From NCBI GenBank assembly GCA_020726505.1, contig JAHLEZ010000015.1, positions 620,001 through 684,000 of the forward strand: a stretch of DNA of 64,000 bases. The letters are read 5' to 3'. The notes under the pieces are model-generated. The model worked only from the letters and a program-made list of their open reading frames with translations, had not been told where the DNA came from and searched no databases. This document shows, piece after piece, positions 45,938 through 55,490 of this stretch (its first letter is position 1; each line of letters opens with the position of its first letter). The DNA comes from Leptodontidium sp. MPI-SDFR-AT-0119 (lineage: Eukaryota; Ascomycota; Leotiomycetes; Helotiales; Leptodontidiaceae). The position numbers were made by a program, and so were the translations under genes.

Positions 45938-47100
45938 TGTGAGAAGGACAAGGTGAAGCAGCGACCAAAATCGATTGGCGTGAGAAGGGGAGGGACATGG
46001 TTAGGACGAAGCAACGCAAGATAGCGCATGCGTGTGAAATTAAGAGTTTCTTTCGTGCTGAGACTGAGATGAGGACGAGATATAGCAGAATGAGATGCCT
46101 CGGAGCTCCGCGTCCTCCGCCTCATGGACAATTGCTGTTGTGGTGGCTTTATTACAGCCGGCTCCAGCCACCTAGCTGTTGTTAGGAAGATAGATTGATA
46201 ACCCCGCTCCAATGTACCAAAAGGGACCATATCCATCATCCTCGCAAGCCTCAGTCTGGTCGGTCCCCTTTCCCCCAAGAGCACCCCTTTTACAGTATTA
46301 TCGTGTTGGTGCAAGACGTCGAATCAACCACCTCATACGTGCGTGTCTCGTCCCTCGCGCTCCTCTTCGCGCAAGCTCCCCGCTCTGGTTCCCACGTGTA
46401 CACTAGATTCCCAATGACGAAGAAGAAGAGCGCATGAGACGGGCCGCGGAGGCTTCGGCCAGACGCCGCGAGGAAGCAAGGCGTAGGAGGGAGGAGGAGG
46501 AATTACGCATCAGAGCCGCTGAAAATTCTCGAAAGAGGCGTGAGGACAACAAGAAGAAGAATGATATGATCTAGGCAGGCAGGGATTCTATTCAGTCTGT
46601 CCACGGACTGTGACAGACATCTAGCACTGGAATCTTAGTTGAGCCGCCGCGGGCCATAGTTCTACTGTGGCGCGTGCGCGTTTCGCTGGCGGCATACCAA
46701 GGTGTTGTAGGGCTGGAGCGGGTGGGGTTTCTTTGACTTCCAGCAGTGGCCTTTTCAGGCTTGAACATCGTATCAGAAGTTGCTTAATACACTCGTTTGC
46801 ATCCCATATATCGTAGGTAGATTGCTCGACGCACGAACAGAGACAGCCGATTCTCTCTGTTTCATCTTCAAATTTCTATTGCAACGTTTGCGTGACCCTC
46901 TAAATCTCGACTTGGAGGCCGCCTGTCCGGAAGGAGGGTTTGCTTCGTGCCCTTGTAGTACGGAGCCCGGAGCTCGGAGCCGAGAGCCGAAGAGCCGCTG
47001 GATATCTGGTGTCAACTATACAAGTCTCGAAAGTATGTCCTTTTTGAACCGATTTCTGGTTTAAGCCAACGTTAATACCGGGCTTTGGTCTTCCCACACA
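45938..47100. other. intergenic with a short charged-helix open frame
   Basis: Divergent region between the APH-like gene (-) and a Zn2Cys6 gene (+). A 46-codon frame at 46434-46574 encodes an almost pure Arg/Glu/Lys/Ala helix (MRRAAEASARRREEARRRRE...). It follows a possible acceptor CACTAG at about 46401-46406, so it may be the last exon of a lost gene. No complete gene model could be built. Confidence 0.4.
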
Positions 47101-48744
47101 ATGCCCGGTCGCAGGTCTTGTGATAGATGTTTCAAGTACAAGCAAAAATGCAATTTCGAAGACGGCGAGGAGGCATGCCTGGAATGCGAACTGTCCAAGT
47201 CGGCATGTACGTCTTCGCGTTTGCGAGTCCGTCAGGGACGCCCCCCAAAAGTCAAGAAGCTTGGACCGGCAGGCTCTGTCCAAGTTTGGGATGTTGAGAG
47301 CCCATCAAAAAGTACCGCCGCAGCACCCAAGAAACCTAGTCCAAAAAGTTCTATCCAGGTATTAGATGCTGAAACCCCATCCAGCAGTACTACAGCAGTA
47401 TCCGAGAAGAGACTTGGTCCAGAAGGCTCTGTCCAGAAATGCAATGTTGACGCTCCACCAAGCACTACCTTCGCAGTTGCCAAAACCTACACATCCTCAC
47501 CACAAGGGTTGCACCAGCTCTTAAGTTTCAATTACTGGGGGACTCCCAAGTTTCTCACAGTGGCGGAGCTTGCTGTGGACTTACGAGAGAGCGGACTGGA
47601 AACATATCCCATATCTCACGACGGCCAACTCACGTCCTTGGCATCTCCGTTCCAAGTAGACTCGCCTGAAGTCCTCAAACTCTTCACCGACACCTACGAC
47701 CTATTTATGCTCGGTCCGAGTTTTGCTTGGGGAATGCGTGCTGCTTTCCAGCACTCTTACCTCTGCTCGCCAGTTCTCTTGCACGACATTATCGCCGTGT
47801 TGTGGACAACAGTCCAGCGGGCTAGGAACAACGAAGCCGCGTGGGACCAAGACGATGTTGCTCGGGGTGCGGTCAGTCTACAGCAATTGCGAACTGCAAA
47901 GATTTCGGGCATTGGGGACGCTCTGGCAATCCTGGCTCTAGGCCAAACCCTAGCAGCTTTTGACCTACTTACCAGCTGCAACGGCTCAACGTCTATCTTG
48001 CGCTACTCTCTTACTTCTATCTGTCCCTGGTATGAGGATGTTGCGAAGAACCCAACGCTAGACCCTGTCATTATCGTGTCGGTCTACTGGGATACTTTGA
48101 ACTCTCTAGTGAAGCGAGAAATACCCATCATAAAGCATATTCCGAGGGATTCTTCTGTTGTTGATCGCATGGCGGGACTCTGTACAACTTTGTTGCCGAC
48201 ATTTTACGATCTGTGTGTGGTGAGCAAGAAGTCGAAGGCCCTGTTCGAAGCTGGCTCGGAAGTCGACATCGACGGTCTTGAAGAAATCCAGCAGAAGATC
48301 TTCTGGTGGAGACCAGAACCTCCATCCAAGTTGGCGGGCATCTTTTTGGACAAGGAGATATTGAAGATGGAGGCACAAGCTTCTATGTACCGGACAGCAG
48401 CGCTGTTATTCTGCCACCGGACGCTGCACCCGATAGGCACTCTAGATGACGTTGCCAGGAAGCATGCAGACAGCATCATGTCCGACTTTTCAAAATACTC
48501 GGCATTGCTCAAGCCAGGAGAACGCTTACAGAATGTTGGGTTCCCAATTCTCCTCGCAGCTCTGGAGATCCAGGATTTGCCGAAGAGCATTTGGAAGTAC
48601 ATTACACTGTCAGCTGCGGCACTAATTTTTGAGGCAAAAATATCTGCTGTGATTGACTGGGTGTGGAATGAAAGATCCAGTGGCAGTACAAGTTTTCTTC
48701 TTGACCTTGTTGAGCGTGGTCCCGACTTTGTTGTTATTCCATGA
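47101..48744 (+). CDS. Zn2Cys6 transcription factor with triplicated linker
   Basis: Fungal binuclear-cluster regulator; single exon, 547 residues. The zinc cluster opens at residue 7: CDRCFKYKQKC, an eight-residue loop, then CLECELSKSAC, fitting C-x2-C-x6-C-x8-C-x2-C-x6-C. An AT-hook-like patch follows (RQGRPPKVKK, about 44-53). Residues about 54-126 form three degenerate repeats of about 24 residues, beginning LGPAGSVQVWDVESP, SPKSSIQVLDAETP and LGPEGSVQKCNVDAP, each followed by a Ser/Thr/Ala stretch. The rest is helical with the look of a fungal middle homology region, though no diagnostic motif is clear. Stop TGA 48742-48744. Target genes unknown; neighbours are an alpha/beta hydrolase and another regulator. 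Confidence 0.88.
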   Translation: MPGRRSCDRCFKYKQKCNFEDGEEACLECELSKSACTSSRLRVRQGRPPKVKKLGPAGSVQVWDVESPSKSTAAAPKKPSPKSSIQVLDAETPSSSTTAVSEKRLGPEGSVQKCNVDAPPSTTFAVAKTYTSSPQGLHQLLSFNYWGTPKFLTVAELAVDLRESGLETYPISHDGQLTSLASPFQVDSPEVLKLFTDTYDLFMLGPSFAWGMRAAFQHSYLCSPVLLHDIIAVLWTTVQRARNNEAAWDQDDVARGAVSLQQLRTAKISGIGDALAILALGQTLAAFDLLTSCNGSTSILRYSLTSICPWYEDVAKNPTLDPVIIVSVYWDTLNSLVKREIPIIKHIPRDSSVVDRMAGLCTTLLPTFYDLCVVSKKSKALFEAGSEVDIDGLEEIQQKIFWWRPEPPSKLAGIFLDKEILKMEAQASMYRTAALLFCHRTLHPIGTLDDVARKHADSIMSDFSKYSALLKPGERLQNVGFPILLAALEIQDLPKSIWKYITLSAAALIFEAKISAVIDWVWNERSSGSTSFLLDLVERGPDFVVIP

Positions 48745-49056
48745 ACAAGGCCTGCATGAAGCTCAAGGGAAAAGATTTATCTAATTGATGCTCATCAACG
48801 ACCAGGCGATGGGTGTCTGGAGATTCACTATCGACAAGGCAAAAACAGACCCGAAATGTTCGAGGGTATCATATCTCACGAGATGTACAGCCTAGCAATT
48901 CATCAGCAATCGATCACGGGCTATTGGACGAACGACTTCACGATATCGTTCAGCTGGATATATTGGAACATTCGTACAGCTTGAAATTTTCAATGCTTGC
49001 TGGTCTTCATTACTTGACCATAAAACAATCGACTATCAACCAGGTATCATTACGCA
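48745..49056. other. short convergent gap
   Basis: 312 bp between the 3' ends of the Zn2Cys6 gene and the hydrolase gene. Nothing further seen. Confidence 0.5.
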
Positions 49057-49881
49057 CTACACCCTCTTCCCACCAAATTGTATCCTCTCCAAAAATTTCA
49101 ACAACCCAGCAGCCACAACCTCCGGACTCTCAAACATAGGCGCATGCCCCGCTCCTGGCACGGTAACAATCTCTGAATCCGTAAAGTTAGATGCCACCCA
49201 TTCAGCTTCCTTTAGCGGATCGCTCCAGTCAGGATCCTTATCCCCAATGACCACCAACGCCGGAGCCTTGGCCTTCCCCAAGTACGGCTTCACAACATTG
49301 TGATTGGCTCCCACAACCGTTGCGTGGAATGCCGACCACCTCCCAGGACGCTGAAGCAACGCCGTCGAACTCGATGCCCTCTCTTTCGCCTTGTCCCCAA
49401 GACCTGGCCACATTGTCGCAGAGTAACTGCGCCAGATAAACGGTCCCCACGGCCACCAAAGCGCGACTCGAAACATCATAAGGATCAGCGCATTCCCAGG
49501 GTTCCGAAGGAATGGACCAAGCAACACCAAGCCAGCGACTGACTCTGGACTTTTCGCTGCGGCGATGACACTCGCTCCAGCGGATAAGGAAGCACCAGCG
49601 AGAATGGCAGGTTTGCCACCGAGAGCACCGATGATGGCGAGGTAGTCATCTGCTATAGCCTCGTCGCCGTAGTGCTTGAAGTCGGCAGTACTGTCGCCGT
49701 GGCCGCGGAGATCGAGGCGTGCGACTCTGTATCCTGCAGCGACGAGTTTGGCAGAGAGGGGGCCGTAGGCGTCGCGAGTGTCACCCATTGCGGGTGAGCA
49801 TATTATTAGAGGGGCGTCGATTTTGCCTTCGACTTCTACGGCGAGAGTGCCACCATCGATTGGGATTTGTGTGATGGGCAT
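49057..49881 (-). CDS. alpha/beta hydrolase
   Basis: Single-exon 274-residue hydrolase of the alpha/beta fold; substrate not determinable. Start ATG 49879-49881. The order is typical: oxyanion loop region IICSPAMGDTRDAYGPLSAK (about 27-46), the RLDLRGHGDST strand and loop (about 55), nucleophile elbow GASLSAG with Ser near 98 (a Ser instead of Gly after the x, so G-x-S-x-S), lid region with WWPWGPFIW, then VVIGDKDPDW carrying the likely acid and GAGHAPMFESPE with the catalytic His (about 247). No signal peptide, so probably cytosolic. It lies between two Zn2Cys6 regulators. Could act in detoxification or small-molecule metabolism (inference). Confidence 0.92.
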   Translation of the reverse strand: MPITQIPIDGGTLAVEVEGKIDAPLIICSPAMGDTRDAYGPLSAKLVAAGYRVARLDLRGHGDSTADFKHYGDEAIADDYLAIIGALGGKPAILAGASLSAGASVIAAAKSPESVAGLVLLGPFLRNPGNALILMMFRVALWWPWGPFIWRSYSATMWPGLGDKAKERASSSTALLQRPGRWSAFHATVVGANHNVVKPYLGKAKAPALVVIGDKDPDWSDPLKEAEWVASNFTDSEIVTVPGAGHAPMFESPEVVAAGLLKFLERIQFGGKRV

Positions 49882-50642
49882 TGTGGTTGTGAAGCGACTG
49901 TGATATTTGGCTGGAGGGGGAGGAGAGGAGGACGAAGGTGATGTCTTATGTTGTGAATGTGGATGTGGATGCTTCTTAGACGTAGTATGTTTGGATACCT
50001 AGGTAGGTTGTAGGTGACAGTACAAGCGAAGATGATAGAGTTGATGATGAAAATGTAAGCATCGTTGCGCAGTCTACCATCATATATATACCTACATCTT
50101 CATGTTCGGCCCAATTGTAAGCGTAGAGGAGTCTAGCATTATGTGAAATCTCATTGGACACCCACCCTTGTTTCATCCTGCTGCCTAGCATCCCTCACTC
50201 AAGAACAGCAAAATAAGTGTACGTAGAAACGCTCGTGCAAAGAGCCGCAAAGGTTATAGCGCCGTCTCTCCGTGGTAATTCCCCTCACTCTCGAAGTCTG
50301 GATCATCCTCACATCATGGAGTTAGTCGCGTATTGAGCCGCAAGAGGAATAGCTCCATCTTGACATCAACATCCCCGCCCGAACAGATGCTTAAGCGAAG
50401 GCCGACGCAGGGATAACATCGCGCATTGAGCCGCAAGAGGTTTAGTTTCTTGACTGTCCAACCGTTGTGGCTGATGATTCCACGACAACAACTGCATTTG
50501 CATCTGACAGCGGAAGGACGATTGCTCCGCAGAGCCAACAGCGCGGCGTATCTCATCATACAATACGATACAGCACAGCACTGGTACTACGTATTATTGG
50601 CTGGTCCCTATATCTGGCACAGATTGGCTGGGCCGGATTACC
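49882..50642. promoter_or_regulatory. divergent intergenic region with triplicated GAGCCGCAA repeat
   Basis: 761 bp between the hydrolase (-) and the second Zn2Cys6 gene (+). It contains three copies of a GAGCCGCAA(G)AGG element (50241-50259, 50325-50352, 50418-50445) and TATATATA at about 50084-50092. Confidence 0.6.
50241..50445 (+). repeat. three interspersed copies of a GAGCCGCAAGAGG element
   Basis: Copies at 50241-50259 (shorter), 50325-50352 and 50418-50445. The last two share a longer unit, (G/A)TCGCG(T/C)ATTGAGCC and GCAAGAGG, with one to three differences. Same orientation, spacing about 84 and 93 bases. Lies upstream of the Zn2Cys6 gene starting at 50643. Confidence 0.75.
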
Positions 50643-52346
50643 ATGGTCAACGTAGGTGGGCGATCCAAGGGGTGTACGACATGCCGGAAGAGGCGTATTA
50701 AATGCGGTAGGGCTTGCATCTTGTACTATATATCTCTGACTATAATCGGGCGACGGAAGAACTCATGTTCCCGTAGAGTAATATTCAGATCAGACTAAGT
50801 AACTAACGGCCATCAAGATGAAGAGCAGCCCACATGTTTACGGTGTCGGAAGAGCGGTCTCGAATGCGACGGCCCCAAAAAAGCCATCACCTTCATCGTG
50901 GGGAAAGTCGTCCAATCTCGACGGAGCACGAAAGTAGTTGGCTCGAAAGACTCAGATGCAGATGTGTCGAGTTGTCACAGCCACATCCACATCCCTCGAG
51001 CGGCTTTACTCAGCAGCAGTGAGTTCGAGGTGTACATCTGCTTTGCCTTGAAACATCTACGGCGCGGAGGCACGATTGAATTGACTACGAGGACTATCAA
51101 AAATACCGACATCGTGCCAGCTCGTGCCCCAGCTACTATCCATCATGGCCATATCTCCCATCAGGCTATCTTGAGCTTTGCAGCTATCTTCTTCGGGACC
51201 CAACATCGCCAAGCTGAGATCACACGGATGGGATTCGCTTTATACGGCATGGTCCTCCAGCGGCTCAACGAAGCTTTGTCAGACCCGGTATATAACACTA
51301 ATGATGACCTCATCTATGCTGTCGTCACGCTTGGGATTCTCGAGTTATTTGTCTCTACAGGAGCGGGGAATCATCTCAAGCACATGGCTGGACTGGAACG
51401 GCTCTTTGCCCTGCGAGATCACAGCGTGTCGATTTCGTACGAGTCTGCGGAGATGTACAGGAGTTTGAGACAGATGATTATCTTTGCGGCGCTAAGGTCG
51501 AGGAGAGCGTCGATTCTGGCACGACCTGAATGGAAGAGGCAGTTGAGAGCACATATTGACTCGTCGGATGAGTTGGAGAAGCAGGAGCTTTTCGATGTCT
51601 TGGCGGATTGTACGGTTGTGATATCTGCTCGGGACCGGATATTGGGTGATTCTCATGTATCTCCTGAGTTGATTGTCGATGGGCTTGAAAAGCTCAAGCA
51701 AGATGCACTGTCCTTGTTGGCACAATTATCTTCTTGGAGGAAGAGATGGGACAGTGACGAGAAACACCATCCCAACGAGACCCCTCTATCAGACGCACAA
51801 CTCAACCAAAAACAAACTGATTACGAGGAAGCTCTATTGCCATTCGCCACGACACTAGAATACCCCAGCGAAGCCATCGCTATCACAACAATGCTCTACA
51901 ACATCTCCCTCATCTACGTCCTGCAGATCCTCGCTCTCCTCACTTCACCACCTGCTGAATACACACCCTACGAATCACCACCGGCCACACCGCCACTGCA
52001 ACCACCACTTGCAAGCGATGGAAATATCCTGCGCGATCCACCGAATTTCCCAAATATTTGGTCGAGTCCCCATCCTCCTCTCAGCACCACCAACAATCAA
52101 CAGCAACAGCAGCAGCTTAACTCTTACATCGCTGCGCAACGAGCTCTGATTATAGATATCTGTCGCAGCATTTCGTACCACCTCTCAAGTCCCCAGAGAG
52201 CAACTTCGTCTGTTCTTCACTGGGGCACGGCTACAGCGTGGATTAAAGTTGGTGGTGAGGACTCGGTGGTTGGACGTTGGGTGTGGAAGGTGTTGGTTGA
52301 GAGGAAGTCGGTTCTTGTTAAGACTTTGGGGATTTTGGCGGAGTAG
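50643..52346 (+). CDS. Zn2Cys6 transcription factor
   Basis: Two exons: 50643-50706 and 50818-52346, 530 residues. The intron falls inside the zinc cluster: exon 1 ends KGCTTCRKRRIKC plus one base, and exon 2 completes DEEQPTCLRCRKSGLECDGP, giving C11, C14, C21, C28, C31, C38 in the canonical spacing. This junction is strong proof of the model, because a start inside exon 2 would lack half the cluster. The middle and C-terminus resemble the fungal-specific regulatory domain (ALLSSSEFEVYICFALKHL, LSFAAIFFGTQHRQ). A Pro-rich stretch and a short poly-Gln (about 430) precede the C-terminal helices. Its promoter carries three repeats. The target may be nearby, such as the hydrolase, but this is inference. 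Confidence 0.93.
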
Positions 52347-54265
52347 GGGGTTATTTGTGCGTTTGGGGGAGAGGGCATACTTTGTGGAAGAAAGGAGTTT
52401 TGTATATACTTTAGGAGTACTTGGTTTGGGTTTCTAGGTTTGTGGGAAGGGACTGGTTGTTCAACGTAAAGCATTGAAGTTTATAAACAGTAACATACGA
52501 AATTAACGAAACATGATCAATCAATGTAAGATCCTATTCAAAAGATTCCTTATCTTATAATCCTCTGAATCATTTATCTCTTTGAATTTTGTTTTAATCA
52601 ATATTAGTTTATTCAAAATGAAGTTGCTTCGTCTCCCATCCATCTGGTCTTCTTCTAACCAATACAAGCGAATTAGGAGGTACGAAAGGGGGTTTGCGGT
52701 GGGTCTCGTCTAGCCTGGTATGTTCTTTCGCTACTTGTGGAAATTTGTGGGGAGGATTAGACTATTCGACGTTATTCTGTGGTTGATAGCACCTTGCTGC
52801 TGACAACGGTGGACGAGACCCACTGCAAACCCCCTTTCGTACCTAGGTCATCGTTGAATGAATATCGAACAACTATAACAGGCCAAGCGAGGCCTCTAAC
52901 TTCGTCGTCACTGTGCCCCTGAAATCCTTTTGCATGTGAGGCGGGTATGCTGCAAGTGCAAGCCACCGAGGGGGTACATTTTAGAGGGCTAGCCTAGAAC
53001 ACCGTTCACTTGGGGTTAGAAGTGACCTAATTTATGGGGTACATTTGTAGAATACAACAACATTGTACCGCCGGATAGTCGGTTTATTCTCTTGGTCAAC
53101 AGGCAGCATGTTTCCGATGAAAGGGTGTAAGTTATTTCATATCGTTCTCAAGGTTGAACGAAGTTGAGGAAGCTAATACCTACCCTACCCAAGTCGAGTA
53201 ACTCAACATCGCTAGGCCCTCAAAGTAACGCCAAACTAACCAACCACCAGCTAACCCATCGGACAAAAGATAAGACATCCACCTTTTCATGCAAGTCACT
53301 GAAGACAGCACCGCATACTGTACATCAACCATCTCACGTTCTTATCTCAATCCCAATAAGCAGCACAGTCACATACCTTATCAGCCTTTTCCTCATCTCA
53401 TCACAGTAGGATCAATCTCACGCAAAGCTGCAGCCTCATCACACAGCACATCCTCCAAATAGACAGCACGTACCGCAATGGGAAAGGAAATAAGCGTGGC
53501 GTTCCCTATGCTGTGCCACTGTCCACTGTCCAATCGATTCTCATGCAGCTTCACACTGCCAGATGAGATGAGCCCATCTCGGCTCGACTGCCCGGTCACT
53601 TCAACATGGCCAGTGAGACGCTGTCAGTCAGATGCAGATGGCTTGCTGCAGCTCGTCAATAAATAAACGTGCGTGCTTGTTGTTCAAGGTTACCAAGGTT
53701 GGATGAAGGTTGGATGTTGAAAGTTCAAGCAAACAAAGCTCTAGGCTGCCGCAAACAATGTCTCCAATACTCCAGGCCTTCCAATAATAGTGTTATGTAA
53801 AGAGGACAGGAGTTGGAAGAATTCTCGGAAGAATCCCTCTCCTCCTGAATGTGCACCCTGCGCTAAGCCACGCGAATTCCCCTTTTCTTCATTGCGTTGC
53901 GTTGCGTGGCGCAGATCTCCCGCTCAGCTCCCCCCAGTCCAATCAGTTCAGGCTTTCCACACCAAGAGTCCAGTCCCCCATCGCGCCCCAAGCAAACCTA
54001 GAACACTAGAACATTCCCCATCGAAAAGACTTTCCACACCCGCATCCATCGCATCGATCATCTCGAACACTCTGGAGTACAGTACGGAACATACGGTGCT
54101 ACTTTCTGTACGGTACAGAAATTGGACGATCCCCAACTCTTCTTGAGCTTCAATCAATCAATCGATCGATCGTCGTCATCAATCAACACTCGCTCACTCA
54201 CTGAACCGAACATAACAAACGAAACGAAACACAACGCAGCTCAACGAAGCTCAACGCAAACAACA
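52347..54265. other. intergenic with foldback repeat
   Basis: 1.9 kb between two plus-strand genes. AT-rich at 52480-52620. A 33-bp inverted repeat pair sits at 52678-52844. A CAATCAATCAATCGATCGATCG run at about 54151-54172 is in the probable leader of the WSC gene. No gene supported. Confidence 0.5.
52678..52844. repeat. 33-bp inverted repeat (foldback), 101-bp spacer
   Basis: Left arm 52678-52710 begins AGGTACGAAAGGGGGTTTGC; right arm 52812-52844 is its reverse complement with one mismatch (G against A near the middle). Could be a small foldback transposon remnant, a strong hairpin in RNA, or the ends of a MITE. No target duplication is evident. Confidence 0.85.
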
Positions 54266-54959
54266 ATGCTCTCCCAATCCACCTCCCCCTCCCTCCGCAT
54301 TCTCCTCACATACCTCCTCCTGCTCCTCACCTCATCCCTCACACACGCACAAACTACCAACATAACAATCACGCCCGAAACCTCAGTGAACGCGACGATC
54401 TCCCCCGGAAACACCAAGTACGAGTATGCAGGCTGCTACTCGGAGACGACGCTGAGCAACGGCACGAACGGTCTGCGGGCGCTGAACGGCGGCAAGACGG
54501 AGAGTGTCGTGACCATGACCGTGGGGAACTGTTTGGATTTCTGCAGTGCGGATGGCTATGAGTTTGCTGGGTTGGAGTATACGAGGTATGTGTTTTGACT
54601 CTTGCTTGATATCCTCTCCTTGCCTCCCACCTATCAATCTACCTACCTACCTATTTTGTTTATGAAATTCCTTATACTCTATACTCCAAATTTTATATTT
54701 TATATTAACTAATTCGCGTTTCAGGGAATGCTGGTGTTCGCACTTCCTCTCCTCAATCGCGCAGAAACTTGACGACAGCTCCTGCGACCTGGCATGTATA
54801 GGAAACACGACGCAAATCTGTGGCGGCGCGCTCAAGTTGAGCGTCTACACCGTGAAGGACTCGAAGAAGGGCGCTGCGGGGAAGGTCGTGCGTACGGCAC
54901 CTGTGGGCAGTATTCTGGCGCTGGGGATCGCGATGGGTGTTTTGTTGTGTTTGGCTTGA
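54266..54959 (+). CDS. small WSC-domain protein, predicted GPI-anchored
   Basis: Secreted or surface protein of 184 residues. Exons: 54266-54585 and 54725-54959, joined through a 139-bp intron inside an Arg codon. A signal peptide is clear: hydrophobic ILLTYLLLLLTSSLTHAQ, cleavage near residue 28. Then one WSC domain: YAGCYSETTL, NCLDFCSADGYEFAGLEYTR, ECWCSHFL, CDLACIGNTTQICGG, with the expected eight Cys. Several N-glycosylation sites (NIT, NAT, NGT). The C-terminus ends in a hydrophobic tail (VGSILALGIAMGVLLCLA) with no cytoplasmic part, fitting GPI anchoring rather than a Wsc-type stress sensor with signalling tail. The WSC domain is thought to bind wall polysaccharide. Confidence 0.92.
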
Positions 54960-55490
54960 GAGGGCTGAGAGGGGGGAATGGGAGAGAGGAGGAAGGGGAG
55001 AGGGAGGGGGTAATTTATAATTCCGACGAGAAGAGACGAGATGGTGGTTTGGCTGTGAGAGAAGAGAGAGGGAGGAAGTGGTGTATATTCTACTCTGTTA
55101 GATTTGTGCTGGATTGAACTCGATATTGATTGGGATAGAGGCTGGGGCACCTACGCATACGACTGGAGGGGCTGAGCGGAAGCTTGCTTGATTGAGATAT
55201 ATATGGGCGGGCTGGCAAGCAACGGTAGTTTAGGAGTTCCGAGTGTCCATCGGCCTTGTTTTTGTTTTTATTCTTGTTCTTCAGCGATTGGAAATGTTTA
55301 AAGTTGGTGTTTTGATGGGATCACGGGGTGCTTCCGAATTAGAGAGATAGACCGAGTGAGAATTGGCGTTCTTGCACAGAAGAGACAGAAATGGCAAGGC
55401 AAAGCAAATGATACTCCAGGTGGGGTTGTTTGGCAGTTTGCTTTCATTGGCAGGGACAGATAGATGAGAGCAGCTATTCAGCTACTAATG
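54960..55490. other. convergent intergenic region
   Basis: 3' flanks of the WSC gene (+) and REV1 (-). GA-rich at 54960-55080. No gene seen. Confidence 0.5.
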
